Shown in pieces: positions 9,284-18,767 of a stretch of 59,676 bases of DNA. Each line of letters begins with the position of its first letter. Positions within the stretch are counted from its first letter, which is position 1. The position numbers and the translations under genes were made by a program. The stretch lies in NCBI RefSeq assembly GCF_011059105.1, contig NZ_JAALLS010000026.1, positions 1 to 59,676 on the forward strand, in the 5' to 3' direction. The notes beneath the pieces were generated by a model. The model ran no database searches. It was not told where the DNA came from and saw only the letters and a program-made list of their open reading frames with translations. Origin of the DNA: Fodinibius halophilus (GTDB lineage: Bacteria > Bacteroidota > Rhodothermia > Balneolales > Balneolaceae).

Positions 9284-9931
9284 ATGAAACTCAAGCAATC
9301 AAAACATATCAGTAAGAAATATCAGCAACTCGAGGATAGAGATCTTGTTCGTTTTTACCGACAAAACGGTGACGAGCAGGCATTCAACGAGTTAATGAAT
9401 CGGCATCAGACCAAGATCTATTCCTATATCTATAGTATGGTGGGCAGTGCCGGGAAAGCTGATGATATTTTCCAGGAAGTCTTTACAAAGGTCATCACAA
9501 AGATGGATGACACCTATAACGAACAGGGGAAATGGATTGCCTGGGTTATGCGGATTGCCCATAACGCAACAATCGATTATTTAAGAAAACAAAAACGGTT
9601 TGTGGACGTTAGTTCTAACTACGACAAAGAATCAAACACTGATTTCTATGATCGTTTGCCTGATGAAGATCTTATCAGCGCACAGGAACAGCTCGAGAAA
9701 GAAGAGGCTAAAAGTAGTCTTATGAAGCATATAGGTGAGCTTTCCAAGGAACAACGTCAAGTAGTAATGTTGCGACACTATTATGAGATGCCGTTTAAAG
9801 AAATTGCTGAACTTACGGATGTTTCCATAAATACCGCATTAGGACGCATGCGGTATGCGTTAATAAATCTTCGAAAACTTTTTGAGAAAGAAAAAGAACA
9901 AGAAGAAAATAATTATGCCCAACGAGGATAA
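9284..9931 (+). CDS. ECF-type RNA polymerase sigma factor
   Basis: 215 residues. The region-2 helix set (LVRFYRQNGDEQAFNEL, then DDIFQEVFTKVI and WVMRIAHNATIDYLR) binds core polymerase and the -10 element. Region 4 near 145-200 (LSKEQRQVVMLRHYYEMPF, then IAELTDVSINTALGRMRYA) recognises -35. Regions 1 and 3 are absent, as in sigma-70 family group 4. Good GTGAGG ribosome site 6 bases before ATG 9284. The gene overlaps the start of the next by 17 bases, a usual layout for a sigma/anti-sigma pair. Its target genes are unknown. Confidence 0.92.
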   Translation: MKLKQSKHISKKYQQLEDRDLVRFYRQNGDEQAFNELMNRHQTKIYSYIYSMVGSAGKADDIFQEVFTKVITKMDDTYNEQGKWIAWVMRIAHNATIDYLRKQKRFVDVSSNYDKESNTDFYDRLPDEDLISAQEQLEKEEAKSSLMKHIGELSKEQRQVVMLRHYYEMPFKEIAELTDVSINTALGRMRYALINLRKLFEKEKEQEENNYAQRG

Positions 9932-10565
9932 TGATTGTATTCGGTACCTGATGAAGGAGATGGATCCTTCTGAGGAGCTACTCATGGAACGAGCAATGAT
10001 GGAAGATGAAGATCTTCTTATCGAAGTTGAAAGCATGAGACAAACGCTCCAGAAGTTGAATAAACTTCCAAAAATGGAACCGCCTTCTGATGTTACCGAT
10101 GCCATTATGGATAAAGCGGCTGAACAAGCCGAAAAGAATCGTCAATCCCAGAAGACATTTAAACCGGTATTACAATATGCCGTTGCTGCTACACTGGCTT
10201 TAACAGTTACGGCCGGTGGTATGTGGTACTTTATCGGTAGCGAGAGTAAAAAGAATGCTCCTGCTGAGACGACAACATCATCAACGGCTTCTTCTGCCAA
10301 TATCTCTTCTAATCTCAGGGGAGCACAATTATCTACAATAAACAATGATAAATCACAATCCTCGCCATTAGATTCATCCCAACCTGAGGTTGAACCATGG
10401 ACCGACCGGAATGATATTCTTCGTTTTGAAGATCAGTTTTTGAAGCAAAACGGGCAGTACCAAACACTTATTAAAGATGCTACCCAAAAGTTGCGTTTGA
10501 TTGAACGACCCACGCAGGGTACCAATCGTGTAAATTCTCTTCAATTAACAGGATCGGGTAATTAA
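9915..10565 (+). CDS. Putative anti-sigma factor, membrane-anchored
   Basis: 216 residues from ATG 9915, inside the end of the sigma gene. An acidic helical N-terminal part (CIRYLMKEMDPSEELLMERA, about 1-60) would face the cytoplasm. One membrane helix follows near 94-112 (LQYAVAATLALTVTAGGMWY), then a Ser/Thr-rich linker and a C-terminal periplasmic stretch. There is no HxxxCxxC zinc motif, so it is not a classical ZAS protein. The role is inferred from overlap with the sigma gene and from topology. Confidence 0.65.
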   Translation: MPNEDNDCIRYLMKEMDPSEELLMERAMMEDEDLLIEVESMRQTLQKLNKLPKMEPPSDVTDAIMDKAAEQAEKNRQSQKTFKPVLQYAVAATLALTVTAGGMWYFIGSESKKNAPAETTTSSTASSANISSNLRGAQLSTINNDKSQSSPLDSSQPEVEPWTDRNDILRFEDQFLKQNGQYQTLIKDATQKLRLIERPTQGTNRVNSLQLTGSGN

Positions 10566-10722
10566 TTGCTGGTTTTGTTAGCCGAAAGGCTCTATACTTT
10601 GATATCTTAAAGTAGTACAATTTCCTTTATAAAAAGTTAGGTATCAGAGTAAGACTTCGAGTACCCCCCAAACTGTTTGGTAGGTCAACAGTGTAAGAAG
10701 ATTGAACCAGCGAGTATAACAG

Positions 10723-11460
10723 ATGATTACCCATACCGAAGCGATTATTTTCAGGACGGTAGATTACCAAGAGTCCAGTAAGATTGTTACCATGTTTACC
10801 CGAGAGCATGGTAAAATTGCACTTATGGTTCGCGGCGCCAAAAAACCGAAAAGTAAATTTTCGGGGCTTATAGAGGTCGGCAATATTCTTGATGTTGTTT
10901 ATTACCACAAGTCATCGCGTTCGGTACAAATTCTCTCCGAGGCCAGCTATGCCGTGAAAAATGACCAGTTACGTGTCAATTTTGAGAAGATGGCCACGAT
11001 GACATCAGCTATTGAGTTGATTAGCCAGCTTCTACATGATGATGAAGTCAATAAGCCACTCTTTGATTTTTCTAAAAAGATGTTGACCTGGCTCAATACG
11101 GCTGATATCCATCCACCGGTGATGTTTCCGTACCTACAGATACGGTTGGCGGCGCTTACCGGAATTGGCTTACAGCTTGATGTAAACCAGACGGAGGAAG
11201 AAACGAACTATTTTAACCTGGAATCGGGTTTAATAACTACAGAAAGTATTTCTTCGCATTCTTACAAACTAACGCAAACGCAATACGATTATATTCGTAT
11301 TGCACTTCAGGCAAGGAGTTCAAAATTATTTGAGATGCCGTTTGATACTGGCGAATTGGGGTCACTGATCGATCACTTAGACCGATACTTGAAATATCAT
11401 GTTGAAGGACTCCGGGACCGTAAATCTGATGCTATCTTTGAACAAATTTTACAGGAGTAG
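10723..11460 (+). CDS. recO: DNA repair protein RecO
   Basis: 245 residues; recombination mediator that works with RecR and RecF to load RecA at gaps. The N-terminal OB fold shows EAIIFRTVDYQESSKIVTMF, then HGKIALMVRGAKKPKSKFSG. The helical middle includes LISQLLHDDEVNKPLFDF. The Cys-cluster zinc finger found in some RecO proteins is absent, which is common in this group of bacteria. Stop and next start are only 2 bases apart (11460/11463), so recO and the protease gene are probably co-transcribed. Confidence 0.93.
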   Translation: MITHTEAIIFRTVDYQESSKIVTMFTREHGKIALMVRGAKKPKSKFSGLIEVGNILDVVYYHKSSRSVQILSEASYAVKNDQLRVNFEKMATMTSAIELISQLLHDDEVNKPLFDFSKKMLTWLNTADIHPPVMFPYLQIRLAALTGIGLQLDVNQTEEETNYFNLESGLITTESISSHSYKLTQTQYDYIRIALQARSSKLFEMPFDTGELGSLIDHLDRYLKYHVEGLRDRKSDAIFEQILQE

Positions 11461-11462
11461 TT

Positions 11463-13004
11463 ATGAAAAGCCGAGACCGTTATTTGTCGGGTATTTTGTT
11501 AGTACTTATTGGCGTAATTATAGGTACGCTTATCGCTTTTTACCAGCAACAAAATATGGTAGATGACCACGCAGAGGTAGAGGTTACAGAAGTAAAGCAT
11601 AATAGCACACCAATTTTTAGCGACGAAGAGCTAACCAAGATTGATGATCGATTTCTCTTTAAACAGATCGCTGAGCGCGTTACTCCGACGGTAGTATATA
11701 TAGAAACGGTAATACCATTTTCGGGTCGTCGTAATGTCCCCGATGATGAATTTCACGATGAGGAAGATGGGTTTTGGGGAAATATTATCCCTCGCCGTAC
11801 GCGTACTGTGGGCTCGGGTATCATCATAAGCAGTGATGGATATATTTTAACAAATAATCATGTTATTGATGGGGCAGTAGAGGATGGTATTGAAGTAGTA
11901 TTAAACGATAAGCGGGCATTTGAAGCACGTATTGTGGGTCAAGATCCTACCACGGATTTAGCAGTTCTTAAAGTTCCGGCAAAGAATCTTCCTGCTATTA
12001 CTATTGGTAATTCCAATGAAGTAGATGTGGGAGAATGGGTGCTGGCTATTGGAAATCCATTTCGGTTGCGATCAACGGTAACGGCGGGTATTGTAAGTGC
12101 GCTAAGTCGGGATGTCCAGATTATCAATGACCAAATGCGGGTGGAAAGTTTTATTCAAACGGACGCCGCTATAAACAAAGGAAATAGTGGTGGGGCATTA
12201 GTTAATACGGATGGAGAATTGATTGGGGTCAATACTGCTATTGCCTCTCAAAGCGGCAGTTACCAGGGCTATGGCTTTTCAGTACCTTCGAACTTAGCGG
12301 CTAAGGTGGGGCAAGACCTTATTCAATACGGTGAGGTGCGTCGCGCCCTGCTGGGAGTAACGATCGTAAGCGTGAATGCTGAGTTGGCGGAGCAACTGAA
12401 TATGGCTGAGATTCGCGGAGTACAGATCACGGCAGTATCGCCCAGTGGAGCAGCAGCTAAAGCAGGACTACAAACAGAGGATGTCATTTTAAGTGTTGAC
12501 GGGGATAAAGTGAACGAGTCTAATCAGCTGCAGCAGAAGATAGCGGTACGAAATCCCGGTGAGTTAGTGAAGCTCAATATTTTGCGAAATGGCAGAGAGC
12601 TACAAAAGACTGTTGAATTAGGATTGTTGGAACCTGAAGGCCAACAGTTTGCCAATACTGCCCCTCCCGAAGAAACAGGTGAAAAAGGCGGAGACAGCGA
12701 TCATTCACTTGATGATGAGAGTCGTTTTGCTGTGCTTGACTTTGGGATTAAGGTGATGGCGATTCGCAAAGAAGGGACGTCTGATACGTTTCATCTGATC
12801 ATCACCGAAGTAGTAAATGGGTCCGAAGCTGCTGAAAAAGAGCTAAAAGCTGGATTTGAGATAATAAAAGTAGGCGATCAAAAAGTTGAAGATCTGGAAT
12901 CTTTAAAGGATCTTATAAGTCAATTTTTAAATAAATACAATTCGGTACTGTTAGAGGTCAAAACCCGAGAGGGAGAGGCCAAAGTGGTCGAATTAGAACA
13001 GTAA
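11463..13004 (+). CDS. Periplasmic HtrA/Deg-type serine protease with two PDZ domains
   Basis: 513 residues. An N-terminal uncleaved anchor or signal (about 8-26) places it in the periplasm. The trypsin-fold catalytic triad is visible: His133 (LTNNHVIDGA), Asp165 (DPTTDLAVLK) and Ser242 (NKGNSGGALV). Two PDZ domains follow: PDZ1 near 290-385 (RALLGVTIVSVNAELAEQL, GAAAKAGLQTEDVILSVDG) and a more divergent PDZ2 near 420-510. The protein would degrade or refold damaged envelope proteins. It follows recO closely and precedes a lipoprotein gene by 10 bases, so a three-gene unit is likely. Confidence 0.92.
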   Translation: MKSRDRYLSGILLVLIGVIIGTLIAFYQQQNMVDDHAEVEVTEVKHNSTPIFSDEELTKIDDRFLFKQIAERVTPTVVYIETVIPFSGRRNVPDDEFHDEEDGFWGNIIPRRTRTVGSGIIISSDGYILTNNHVIDGAVEDGIEVVLNDKRAFEARIVGQDPTTDLAVLKVPAKNLPAITIGNSNEVDVGEWVLAIGNPFRLRSTVTAGIVSALSRDVQIINDQMRVESFIQTDAAINKGNSGGALVNTDGELIGVNTAIASQSGSYQGYGFSVPSNLAAKVGQDLIQYGEVRRALLGVTIVSVNAELAEQLNMAEIRGVQITAVSPSGAAAKAGLQTEDVILSVDGDKVNESNQLQQKIAVRNPGELVKLNILRNGRELQKTVELGLLEPEGQQFANTAPPEETGEKGGDSDHSLDDESRFAVLDFGIKVMAIRKEGTSDTFHLIITEVVNGSEAAEKELKAGFEIIKVGDQKVEDLESLKDLISQFLNKYNSVLLEVKTREGEAKVVELEQ

Positions 13005-13014
13005 AATTATTTTT

Positions 13015-13566
13015 ATGCATCGTTTTTTGGTTTTAGTGGTGGTTGTTATTTCATGTTTATTCCTTTCATCTTGTTCTGGGACATCAGAAGTGGCTCAGCA
13101 GGAAACCTCCTCCCAAGAGGAGGTAAAAGACTCTCCCCCATGGTATAGCACTAAATCAGTGGTTGACAGCGAAGACAAGTTGTTGGGATATGCCTCGGCC
13201 CTGAACAGTGATTCCGCTTCTTCAGTATCAAGGGCAGTGTCTCGCGCAAAAGTAGAATTGCAGGCGGCTCTATCTGATAAGCTGGAAGAAATTCGGTCTG
13301 ATGCAGTTTCGGAATATGGCTCGGGTTATGGTTTAGATTCTGCAAAGTTTTTAATTGCCCTTCGGAAGGCGGATAAAGCTATAAATGACATTGTTACGGT
13401 AACCAATACTGAGGCAAGAAATGTAGAGGGTTACGAGAGTTATCGTGGTTTTGCGCAGGTGAAGGTATCGAAGTCTGCGTTAGTTGAACGAATTGGTAAA
13501 CGACTGGCAGGGTATGACAAAGCATGGAATGCAATGAAAGAATCCAAAGCTTTTGAGAGTTTCTGA
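13015..13566 (+). CDS. LPP20-like outer-membrane lipoprotein
   Basis: 183 residues. A signal peptide ends in a lipobox, LFLSSCSG, so Cys20 would be lipidated. The body (SPPWYSTKSVV... and AVSRAKVELQAALSDKLEEI) has the beta-alpha pattern of LPP20/FlgT-N-like lipoproteins. These have a conserved Trp near the start of the mature domain and a helix rich in Ala and Lys. Function of the family is unclear. The gene is the last of the recO-protease run and is followed by a strong terminator. Confidence 0.75.
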   Translation: MHRFLVLVVVVISCLFLSSCSGTSEVAQQETSSQEEVKDSPPWYSTKSVVDSEDKLLGYASALNSDSASSVSRAVSRAKVELQAALSDKLEEIRSDAVSEYGSGYGLDSAKFLIALRKADKAINDIVTVTNTEARNVEGYESYRGFAQVKVSKSALVERIGKRLAGYDKAWNAMKESKAFESF

Positions 13567-13590
13567 CAGGGAAATTATACTGATCTGCTT

Positions 13591-13630
13591 AAAGGGTACT
13601 CATAATTTAATGAGTACCCTTTTTCTTTTT
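13591..13630 (+). terminator. Rho-independent terminator after the lipoprotein gene
   Basis: A perfect 13-bp stem (AAAGGGTACTCAT with ATGAGTACCCTTT), a 6-base loop and a following T-rich tract end the recO-protease-lipoprotein unit. Confidence 0.92.
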
Positions 13631-13680
13631 TACCTACCCAAGAGTATATAATTGGTCCTCCCTCTATAACTAATATAATT

Positions 13681-13708
13681 TTCAACATTAGCTTATTAGT
13701 GTTATAAT
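13681..13708 (+). promoter_or_regulatory. Candidate promoter of the TonB-dependent receptor
   Basis: TTCAAC and TATAAT are separated by 16 bases and lie 52 bp before the receptor start, which has a strong AGGTAGGG ribosome site. The match is to the general sigma-70 pattern; use in this organism is inferred. Confidence 0.35.
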
Positions 13709-13760
13709 AAATCACCTATTAGGTTAAAAATATTAGTTTAAATAAAAAGGTAGGGTTAAA

Positions 13761-16700
13761 ATGTTACGAAAAATACTATTTGTTGCGCCACTTTTTCTAT
13801 TCTTACTATTGAGTTTGCAAAATAGTTATGCACAGATTACCACTGCCTCTATAGAGGGTATTGTAGTTGACCAAGATGGGGAACCTCTGCCGGGGGCGAA
13901 TGTAATAGCAGTCCATGAGCCTTCTGGCACTAAGAGGGGGACTTCAACGCGGACCAACGGCCGTTTTACATTAAATAATTTACGAGTGGGCGGACCATAT
14001 ACGGTGAAAGCTAGTTTCGTCGGTTTTGAGCCACAATCCCAGAAAGAAATATTCTTGACGCTAGGTAAAACTCAAACAGTGCGGTTCGAGCTTGCTGAAA
14101 ATGTGGAAGGGTTGACTGAGGTAGTGGTAACGGCCGGAACAGAAGATATAAATGATAATAGAACCGGTGCCGCTACAACGATAGATAATGCTGAACTGAA
14201 AAATCTACCGACCATTACTCGTTCTGCTGAAGATATCTATAGAATATCGCCCTCATCTGATGGCAACTCGTTTGCGGGTCGTAACGATCAGTTTAATAAC
14301 TTCTCTTTGGATGGCTCTATATTTAACAATCCTTTTGGCCTTGATGCTGCAACGCCCGGAGGACAATCAAATGCACAACCTATATCGCTGGATGCTATTG
14401 ACCAAATACAGGTTTCAGTAGCTCCTTATGATGTTACTCAATCGGGATTTACTGGAGCATCGGTTAATGCTGTAACCAAAAGTGGTACTAATACTTTTAA
14501 AGGTTCGGCATTCAGCTATTATCGTAATGAGAATTTCACAGGTGGTAAGGTAGCTGGAAATGATATTTTTGTCCCTGATCTTACGCAGTTACAATCCGGA
14601 GTTAGTATCGGAGGTCCAATTGTAAAGGATAAATTATTCTTTTTTGCTAATTTTGAAATTGAGCGGCGCGATGACCTAGGAACTGATTTTTTAGCTGCTG
14701 ATAGTCCCGGTGAAATTGGATCCGGTAATACTTCGAGAGTTCTTGAATCGGATCTAAAAGCAGTAAGTGATATTTTGAAAAGCGAATATGGATATGAAAC
14801 GGGGCCATATGAACGTTATTCCCATGATACAGACAATAATAAGGGGATTTTAAAGCTTGATTGGAATGTTAATCAACAACATTCGGTAACGTTGACATAT
14901 AATTTTTTAGATGCCTTTCGTGAGCAAAATGCTCACCCATCAGCCTTAGGACGACGGGGACCGGATATTACGACATTGCAGTTCTTTAATTCCGGCTATC
15001 GCATTAACAATGACATACAGTCCGGTATCCTGGAAGTGCGGTCGATGTTCGGCAACAAGTATTCCAATAAATTACAGATCGGCTTTACCCATTTTGATGA
15101 CAGCAGGGAGCCCTTTAGTGAACCTTTTCCGGTTATCAATATTGCCAAAAATGGGTCACGGTATATTGTAGCCGGTCACGAACCGTTTTCTATTCACAAC
15201 CGATTGGATCAAAAAGTATGGCAGGCAACCAATAATTTCGACATTTTTGCCAATGACCATACCATAACTGTTGGTAGTTCATTTGAGGCTTTTCTGTTTG
15301 ATAATTCTTTTAACCTGGGAGCCTATTTTAGCGGGCAACCCGGTGGAACCTTTGCGGCTGATTTTTCCAGTGTCCAAGATTTTTTGAATTATGTTAACTC
15401 GGGACAGTTTGATTCTGCGGTACAAAATGCGCGAGATGTGTATAAAAATAATAACGCAAATGATAGCTGGGCACTGGCAGAAACCAATATAGGGCAGTGG
15501 GCGTTTTATGCTCAGGACAAATGGGCGGTCAGCGAAGATTTTACGTTCACCTACGGGTTGCGGGTAGATCTGCCACTCTATTTTAACACTAAAGAAAAGA
15601 TTCGCGAAAATATTGAACGCAAAGGAGGAACTATATCCGAAGGCGGTACCTATGCCCCTGGTGTAACTTACTTTGATGAAAATGGGAACGGGGTATCTTT
15701 TGATCACACGAAATTACCGGATCAAGATCCACTGTTTTCACCTCGGTTAGGGTTTAATTGGGATGTGTTTAGTGATCAAACCTTACAGCTGCGCGGTGGG
15801 TCTGGGTTATTTACGGGACGATTACCTTTTGTGTGGATTGGCAACCAAGTTGCCAATCCTGATTTCTTCTTTTATCAAATTACCTCTCCTGATTTTGATT
15901 TTCCCCAAGTATGGCGTTCTAACCTCGGGGCCGAGAAAAAATTTGACGGCGGGTGGTTGGTATCCACAGACTTTATCTTTACGAAAGATATCAATGCTGC
16001 TATCGTACGGAATTATGGCTTAAAACCGCCATCAGGAAATTTAAATGGGGTTGATAACAGAGCATATTATCTGTCATCCGATCATGCGACAGGTCCTTTT
16101 GGGGGCAATGTTAATGCCTATGTATTTACCAATACTGATAAAGGCCGTAGTTTCAACTGGACGGTAGAGGTAAAGAAGCGTTTTGATAGCGGACTTTTTG
16201 CCTCACTGGCTTATAACTATCTGGATTCACGTGATTTGAGTTCGATTGAAGCCGAAATTTCCAGTGATGCGTTTGCTCGTAATCCGGCTCTTGGAAATGT
16301 TAACAAACCGGAATTAGCGCCCTCGCTATATGGCAACAAACATCGTTTTGTGGGACGCTTAAACAAAACGTTCAATTATAGTGATGGCATGTGGGCAACA
16401 ACGGTTTCTCTATTCTTTGAATATGCTAAAGGAGGGCGGTATAGTTATACCTATTCAGGAGATGCCAATGGGGATGGGTCGGGACTTAATGATCTCATCT
16501 ATATTCCCACACAATCTGAACTGGAACAGTATGATTTTTCTGGGACCCCAACAGAACAAGAAGCACAGCGACAGGCATTTAATGAGTACATTGTGCAAGA
16601 TGAATACCTCAACGAGAACCGGGGAGAATACGCTGAAAAGTATGCTAATTTGAGTCCATGGTATGGTCGTTGGGATCTGCGCTTAATGCAAGAGCTGGAT

Positions 16701-16937
16701 CTTGGAACGAACTCTTTTGAGTTTACTGTGGATATGTTAAATGTTGGAAACCTGCTTAACTCTGAATGGGGGGTAAAGAAGGCACCGGTTAATACCCAAC
16801 CGATAGGGGTAAGTGTTGATGCAAATCAAAATCCTACCTATAGTTTTGATACCAGCCTAGATGATACTTATACAAACCAGTTTAACTTGCAATCGAGATG
16901 GCAGGTACAATTTGGATTGCGATATAACTTCAACTAA
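13761..16937 (+). CDS. TonB-dependent receptor, Oar-like
   Basis: 1058 residues. Signal peptide 1-25 (ending NSYAQ), then a carboxypeptidase-regulatory/CNA-B-like domain near 28-115 (IEGIVVDQDGEPLPGANVI, TRTNGRFTLNNLRVGG). A plug follows near 130-245 (TAGTEDINDNRTGAATTIDN, ISLDAIDQIQVSVAPYDV, GFTGASVNAVTKSG). A large beta-barrel ends in the aromatic-terminal strand WQVQFGLRYNFN. The plug lacks a clear TonB box, as in Oar-like proteins. It would import a large or scarce substrate through the outer membrane; the substrate is unknown. It stands alone between two terminators. Confidence 0.92.
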   Translation: MLRKILFVAPLFLFLLLSLQNSYAQITTASIEGIVVDQDGEPLPGANVIAVHEPSGTKRGTSTRTNGRFTLNNLRVGGPYTVKASFVGFEPQSQKEIFLTLGKTQTVRFELAENVEGLTEVVVTAGTEDINDNRTGAATTIDNAELKNLPTITRSAEDIYRISPSSDGNSFAGRNDQFNNFSLDGSIFNNPFGLDAATPGGQSNAQPISLDAIDQIQVSVAPYDVTQSGFTGASVNAVTKSGTNTFKGSAFSYYRNENFTGGKVAGNDIFVPDLTQLQSGVSIGGPIVKDKLFFFANFEIERRDDLGTDFLAADSPGEIGSGNTSRVLESDLKAVSDILKSEYGYETGPYERYSHDTDNNKGILKLDWNVNQQHSVTLTYNFLDAFREQNAHPSALGRRGPDITTLQFFNSGYRINNDIQSGILEVRSMFGNKYSNKLQIGFTHFDDSREPFSEPFPVINIAKNGSRYIVAGHEPFSIHNRLDQKVWQATNNFDIFANDHTITVGSSFEAFLFDNSFNLGAYFSGQPGGTFAADFSSVQDFLNYVNSGQFDSAVQNARDVYKNNNANDSWALAETNIGQWAFYAQDKWAVSEDFTFTYGLRVDLPLYFNTKEKIRENIERKGGTISEGGTYAPGVTYFDENGNGVSFDHTKLPDQDPLFSPRLGFNWDVFSDQTLQLRGGSGLFTGRLPFVWIGNQVANPDFFFYQITSPDFDFPQVWRSNLGAEKKFDGGWLVSTDFIFTKDINAAIVRNYGLKPPSGNLNGVDNRAYYLSSDHATGPFGGNVNAYVFTNTDKGRSFNWTVEVKKRFDSGLFASLAYNYLDSRDLSSIEAEISSDAFARNPALGNVNKPELAPSLYGNKHRFVGRLNKTFNYSDGMWATTVSLFFEYAKGGRYSYTYSGDANGDGSGLNDLIYIPTQSELEQYDFSGTPTEQEAQRQAFNEYIVQDEYLNENRGEYAEKYANLSPWYGRWDLRLMQELDLGTNSFEFTVDMLNVGNLLNSEWGVKKAPVNTQPIGVSVDANQNPTYSFDTSLDDTYTNQFNLQSRWQVQFGLRYNFN

Positions 16938-16968
16938 AAAATAACTTCGGTCACAATTAATTCATAAA

Positions 16969-17001
16969 AAAAGCCCGCAAAGTAATTCTTTGCGGGCTTT
17001 T
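16969..17001. terminator. Bidirectional terminator between receptor and icd
   Basis: A perfect 14-bp stem (AAAAGCCCGCAAAG / CTTTGCGGGCTTTT) with a 5-base loop sits between two convergent genes. The A- and T-runs at the stem ends serve both strands. Confidence 0.93.
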
Positions 17002-17033
17002 GGTATATAGCTAGAAAAGGGATGTAGGGTATA

Positions 17034-18281
17034 CTACATATTTTCTACAATTTTATCTCCAAACTCAGAACATTTGAGCAGTGTTGCATCGTCCATCAGT
17101 CGCTCAAAGTCGTAGGTTACGGTTTTTTGGCTGATAGAAGCTTCCAGTCCTTTTTCGATAAGATCAGCAGCTTCATCCCACCCCAGGTAACGGAGCATAA
17201 TAACACCGGAAAGAATTAATGAACCGGGATTCACCTTATCCTGGCCGGTATATTTAGGAGCAGTACCGTGTGTTGCTTCAAAAACGGCTAAGCCTGTGTT
17301 ATAATTAATGTTGGCTCCGGGTGCAATACCAATACCGCCTACACAAGCTGCAAGAGCATCAGAAACGTAGTCACCGTTGAGATTCATAGTGGCGATTACG
17401 TCGTACTCATCAGGACGGGTAAGGATCTGCTGCAGAAATGCATCTGCAATAGCATCTTTAACAACGATTCCGTTGGGCAGTTTACACCAGGGACCTTCGC
17501 CGATGACTTCGGCATCAAACTCTTCACGGGCTACTTCATATCCCCAGTCTTTGAAGCTACCTTCGGTAAACTTCATAATGTTCCCTTTGTGAACAAGGGT
17601 AACGCTGTCTCGGTCGTTTTCAATGGCGTAGTTGATTGCCGAGCGAACAAGACGTTTTGTTCCTTCTTCAGAAATCGGTTTAATTCCCAGAGAGGTGGTA
17701 TCAGGGAACCGCATATTATCTACTCCCATTTCATCAATCAAGAAATTTTTCAGTTTCTCATTTTCCGGGGTTCCTGTCTGATATTCAATACCGGCATAGA
17801 TATCTTCGGTATTCTCACGGAAGATAACCATATCGGTTTTTTCAGGATGCTTTACCGGGCTGGGGGTTCCTTTATAATATTTAACCGGCCGTACACAGGC
17901 GAACAGGTCTTTATGTTGACGAATGGCAACATTCAGCGAACGGATGCCACCGCCAACAGGAGTTGTTAAAGGTCCTTTGATAGCAACCTTGTAGTCTTCA
18001 ATAGCATTAAGGGTATCTTCGGGAAGCCATTGGCCTTCACCGTAAAAATCTACAGCCTTTTCTCCGGCATAAATTTCAAACCATTCAATTTTCTTTTTAC
18101 CGTCGTAGGCCTTTTCAACAGCGCTGTCGAGCACATGGCGCATGGTTGGGGTAATATCGATGCCAATACCATCACCTTCGATAAAAGGAATAATAGGGTT
18201 GTCACCAACGTTCAGGCTACCATCAGATTCAGTAGTAATTTTAGTCCCGTTTTCGGGAGGCGTAATCTTGTCGTAACTCAT
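17034..18281 (-). CDS. icd: NADP-dependent isocitrate dehydrogenase
   Basis: 415 residues; decarboxylates isocitrate to 2-oxoglutarate in the TCA cycle. The phosphate-binding/active-site segment [13 protein letters not shown] is present, with its Ser and Arg. The metal ligands sit in [11 protein letters not shown] and in [20 protein letters not shown]. The C-terminal nucleotide pocket reads [20 protein letters not shown]. Length and motif order match the dimeric E. coli-type enzyme. Single gene, with the terminator on its 3' side. Confidence 0.95.
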   Translation of the reverse strand: MSYDKITPPENGTKITTESDGSLNVGDNPIIPFIEGDGIGIDITPTMRHVLDSAVEKAYDGKKKIEWFEIYAGEKAVDFYGEGQWLPEDTLNAIEDYKVAIKGPLTTPVGGGIRSLNVAIRQHKDLFACVRPVKYYKGTPSPVKHPEKTDMVIFRENTEDIYAGIEYQTGTPENEKLKNFLIDEMGVDNMRFPDTTSLGIKPISEEGTKRLVRSAINYAIENDRDSVTLVHKGNIMKFTEGSFKDWGYEVAREEFDAEVIGEGPWCKLPNGIVVKDAIADAFLQQILTRPDEYDVIATMNLNGDYVSDALAACVGGIGIAPGANINYNTGLAVFEATHGTAPKYTGQDKVNPGSLILSGVIMLRYLGWDEAADLIEKGLEASISQKTVTYDFERLMDDATLLKCSEFGDKIVENM

Positions 18282-18481
18282 GGATATTTCAGCAATAAGT
18301 TCGGATTAAATTTGCATTCTAAGTATAGTAAAAAAATGATGCAGGTGCAGAGTTATACGTAATTTCAAATAAAATTAATTAGCAGTCGTTTTATAGAACG
18401 ATAAAGGAGCTGAAAATTGGTTATTTTCTCATTATATTGTGCAACAGAAAGAATTCCTATTTTTAGCCAAAGGAATCCGTT

Positions 18482-18682
18482 ATGATTAAGTCAATGTTCG
18501 GGCATCGTCCCAAAAACAAAAAGTTTAAATACCAATACCGGTATTACGATCCCAAGAAAGAGCAGAGCCGACGCGAGCGTATTAAAATAAAACGCCCCTA
18601 TAAAAAGACCCATCAAGGACGTTCTGTTTTGATTTATGCACTGGGATTGGCAATGGTGATCTACATCATGTATCTGCTGTAG
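18482..18682 (+). CDS. Small basic membrane protein, unknown
   Basis: 66 residues, not recognised. The N-terminal 45 residues are very basic and Tyr-rich (KYQYRYYDPKKEQSRRERIK), and one membrane helix closes the protein (VLIYALGLAMVIYIMYLL). It could sit at the membrane and touch nucleic acid or phospholipid headgroups. It precedes mutL by 85 bases on the same strand and could share its transcript. It is probably real, given the clear start and composition. Confidence 0.6.
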   Translation: MIKSMFGHRPKNKKFKYQYRYYDPKKEQSRRERIKIKRPYKKTHQGRSVLIYALGLAMVIYIMYLL

Positions 18683-18767
18683 TTTTAGGTGTGATTTCAT
18701 CTTACTTATAGGGTGATAATTTTGTATCATCTGCCTTAATAAAAATCATGCAAAAGAAGCAGGTACC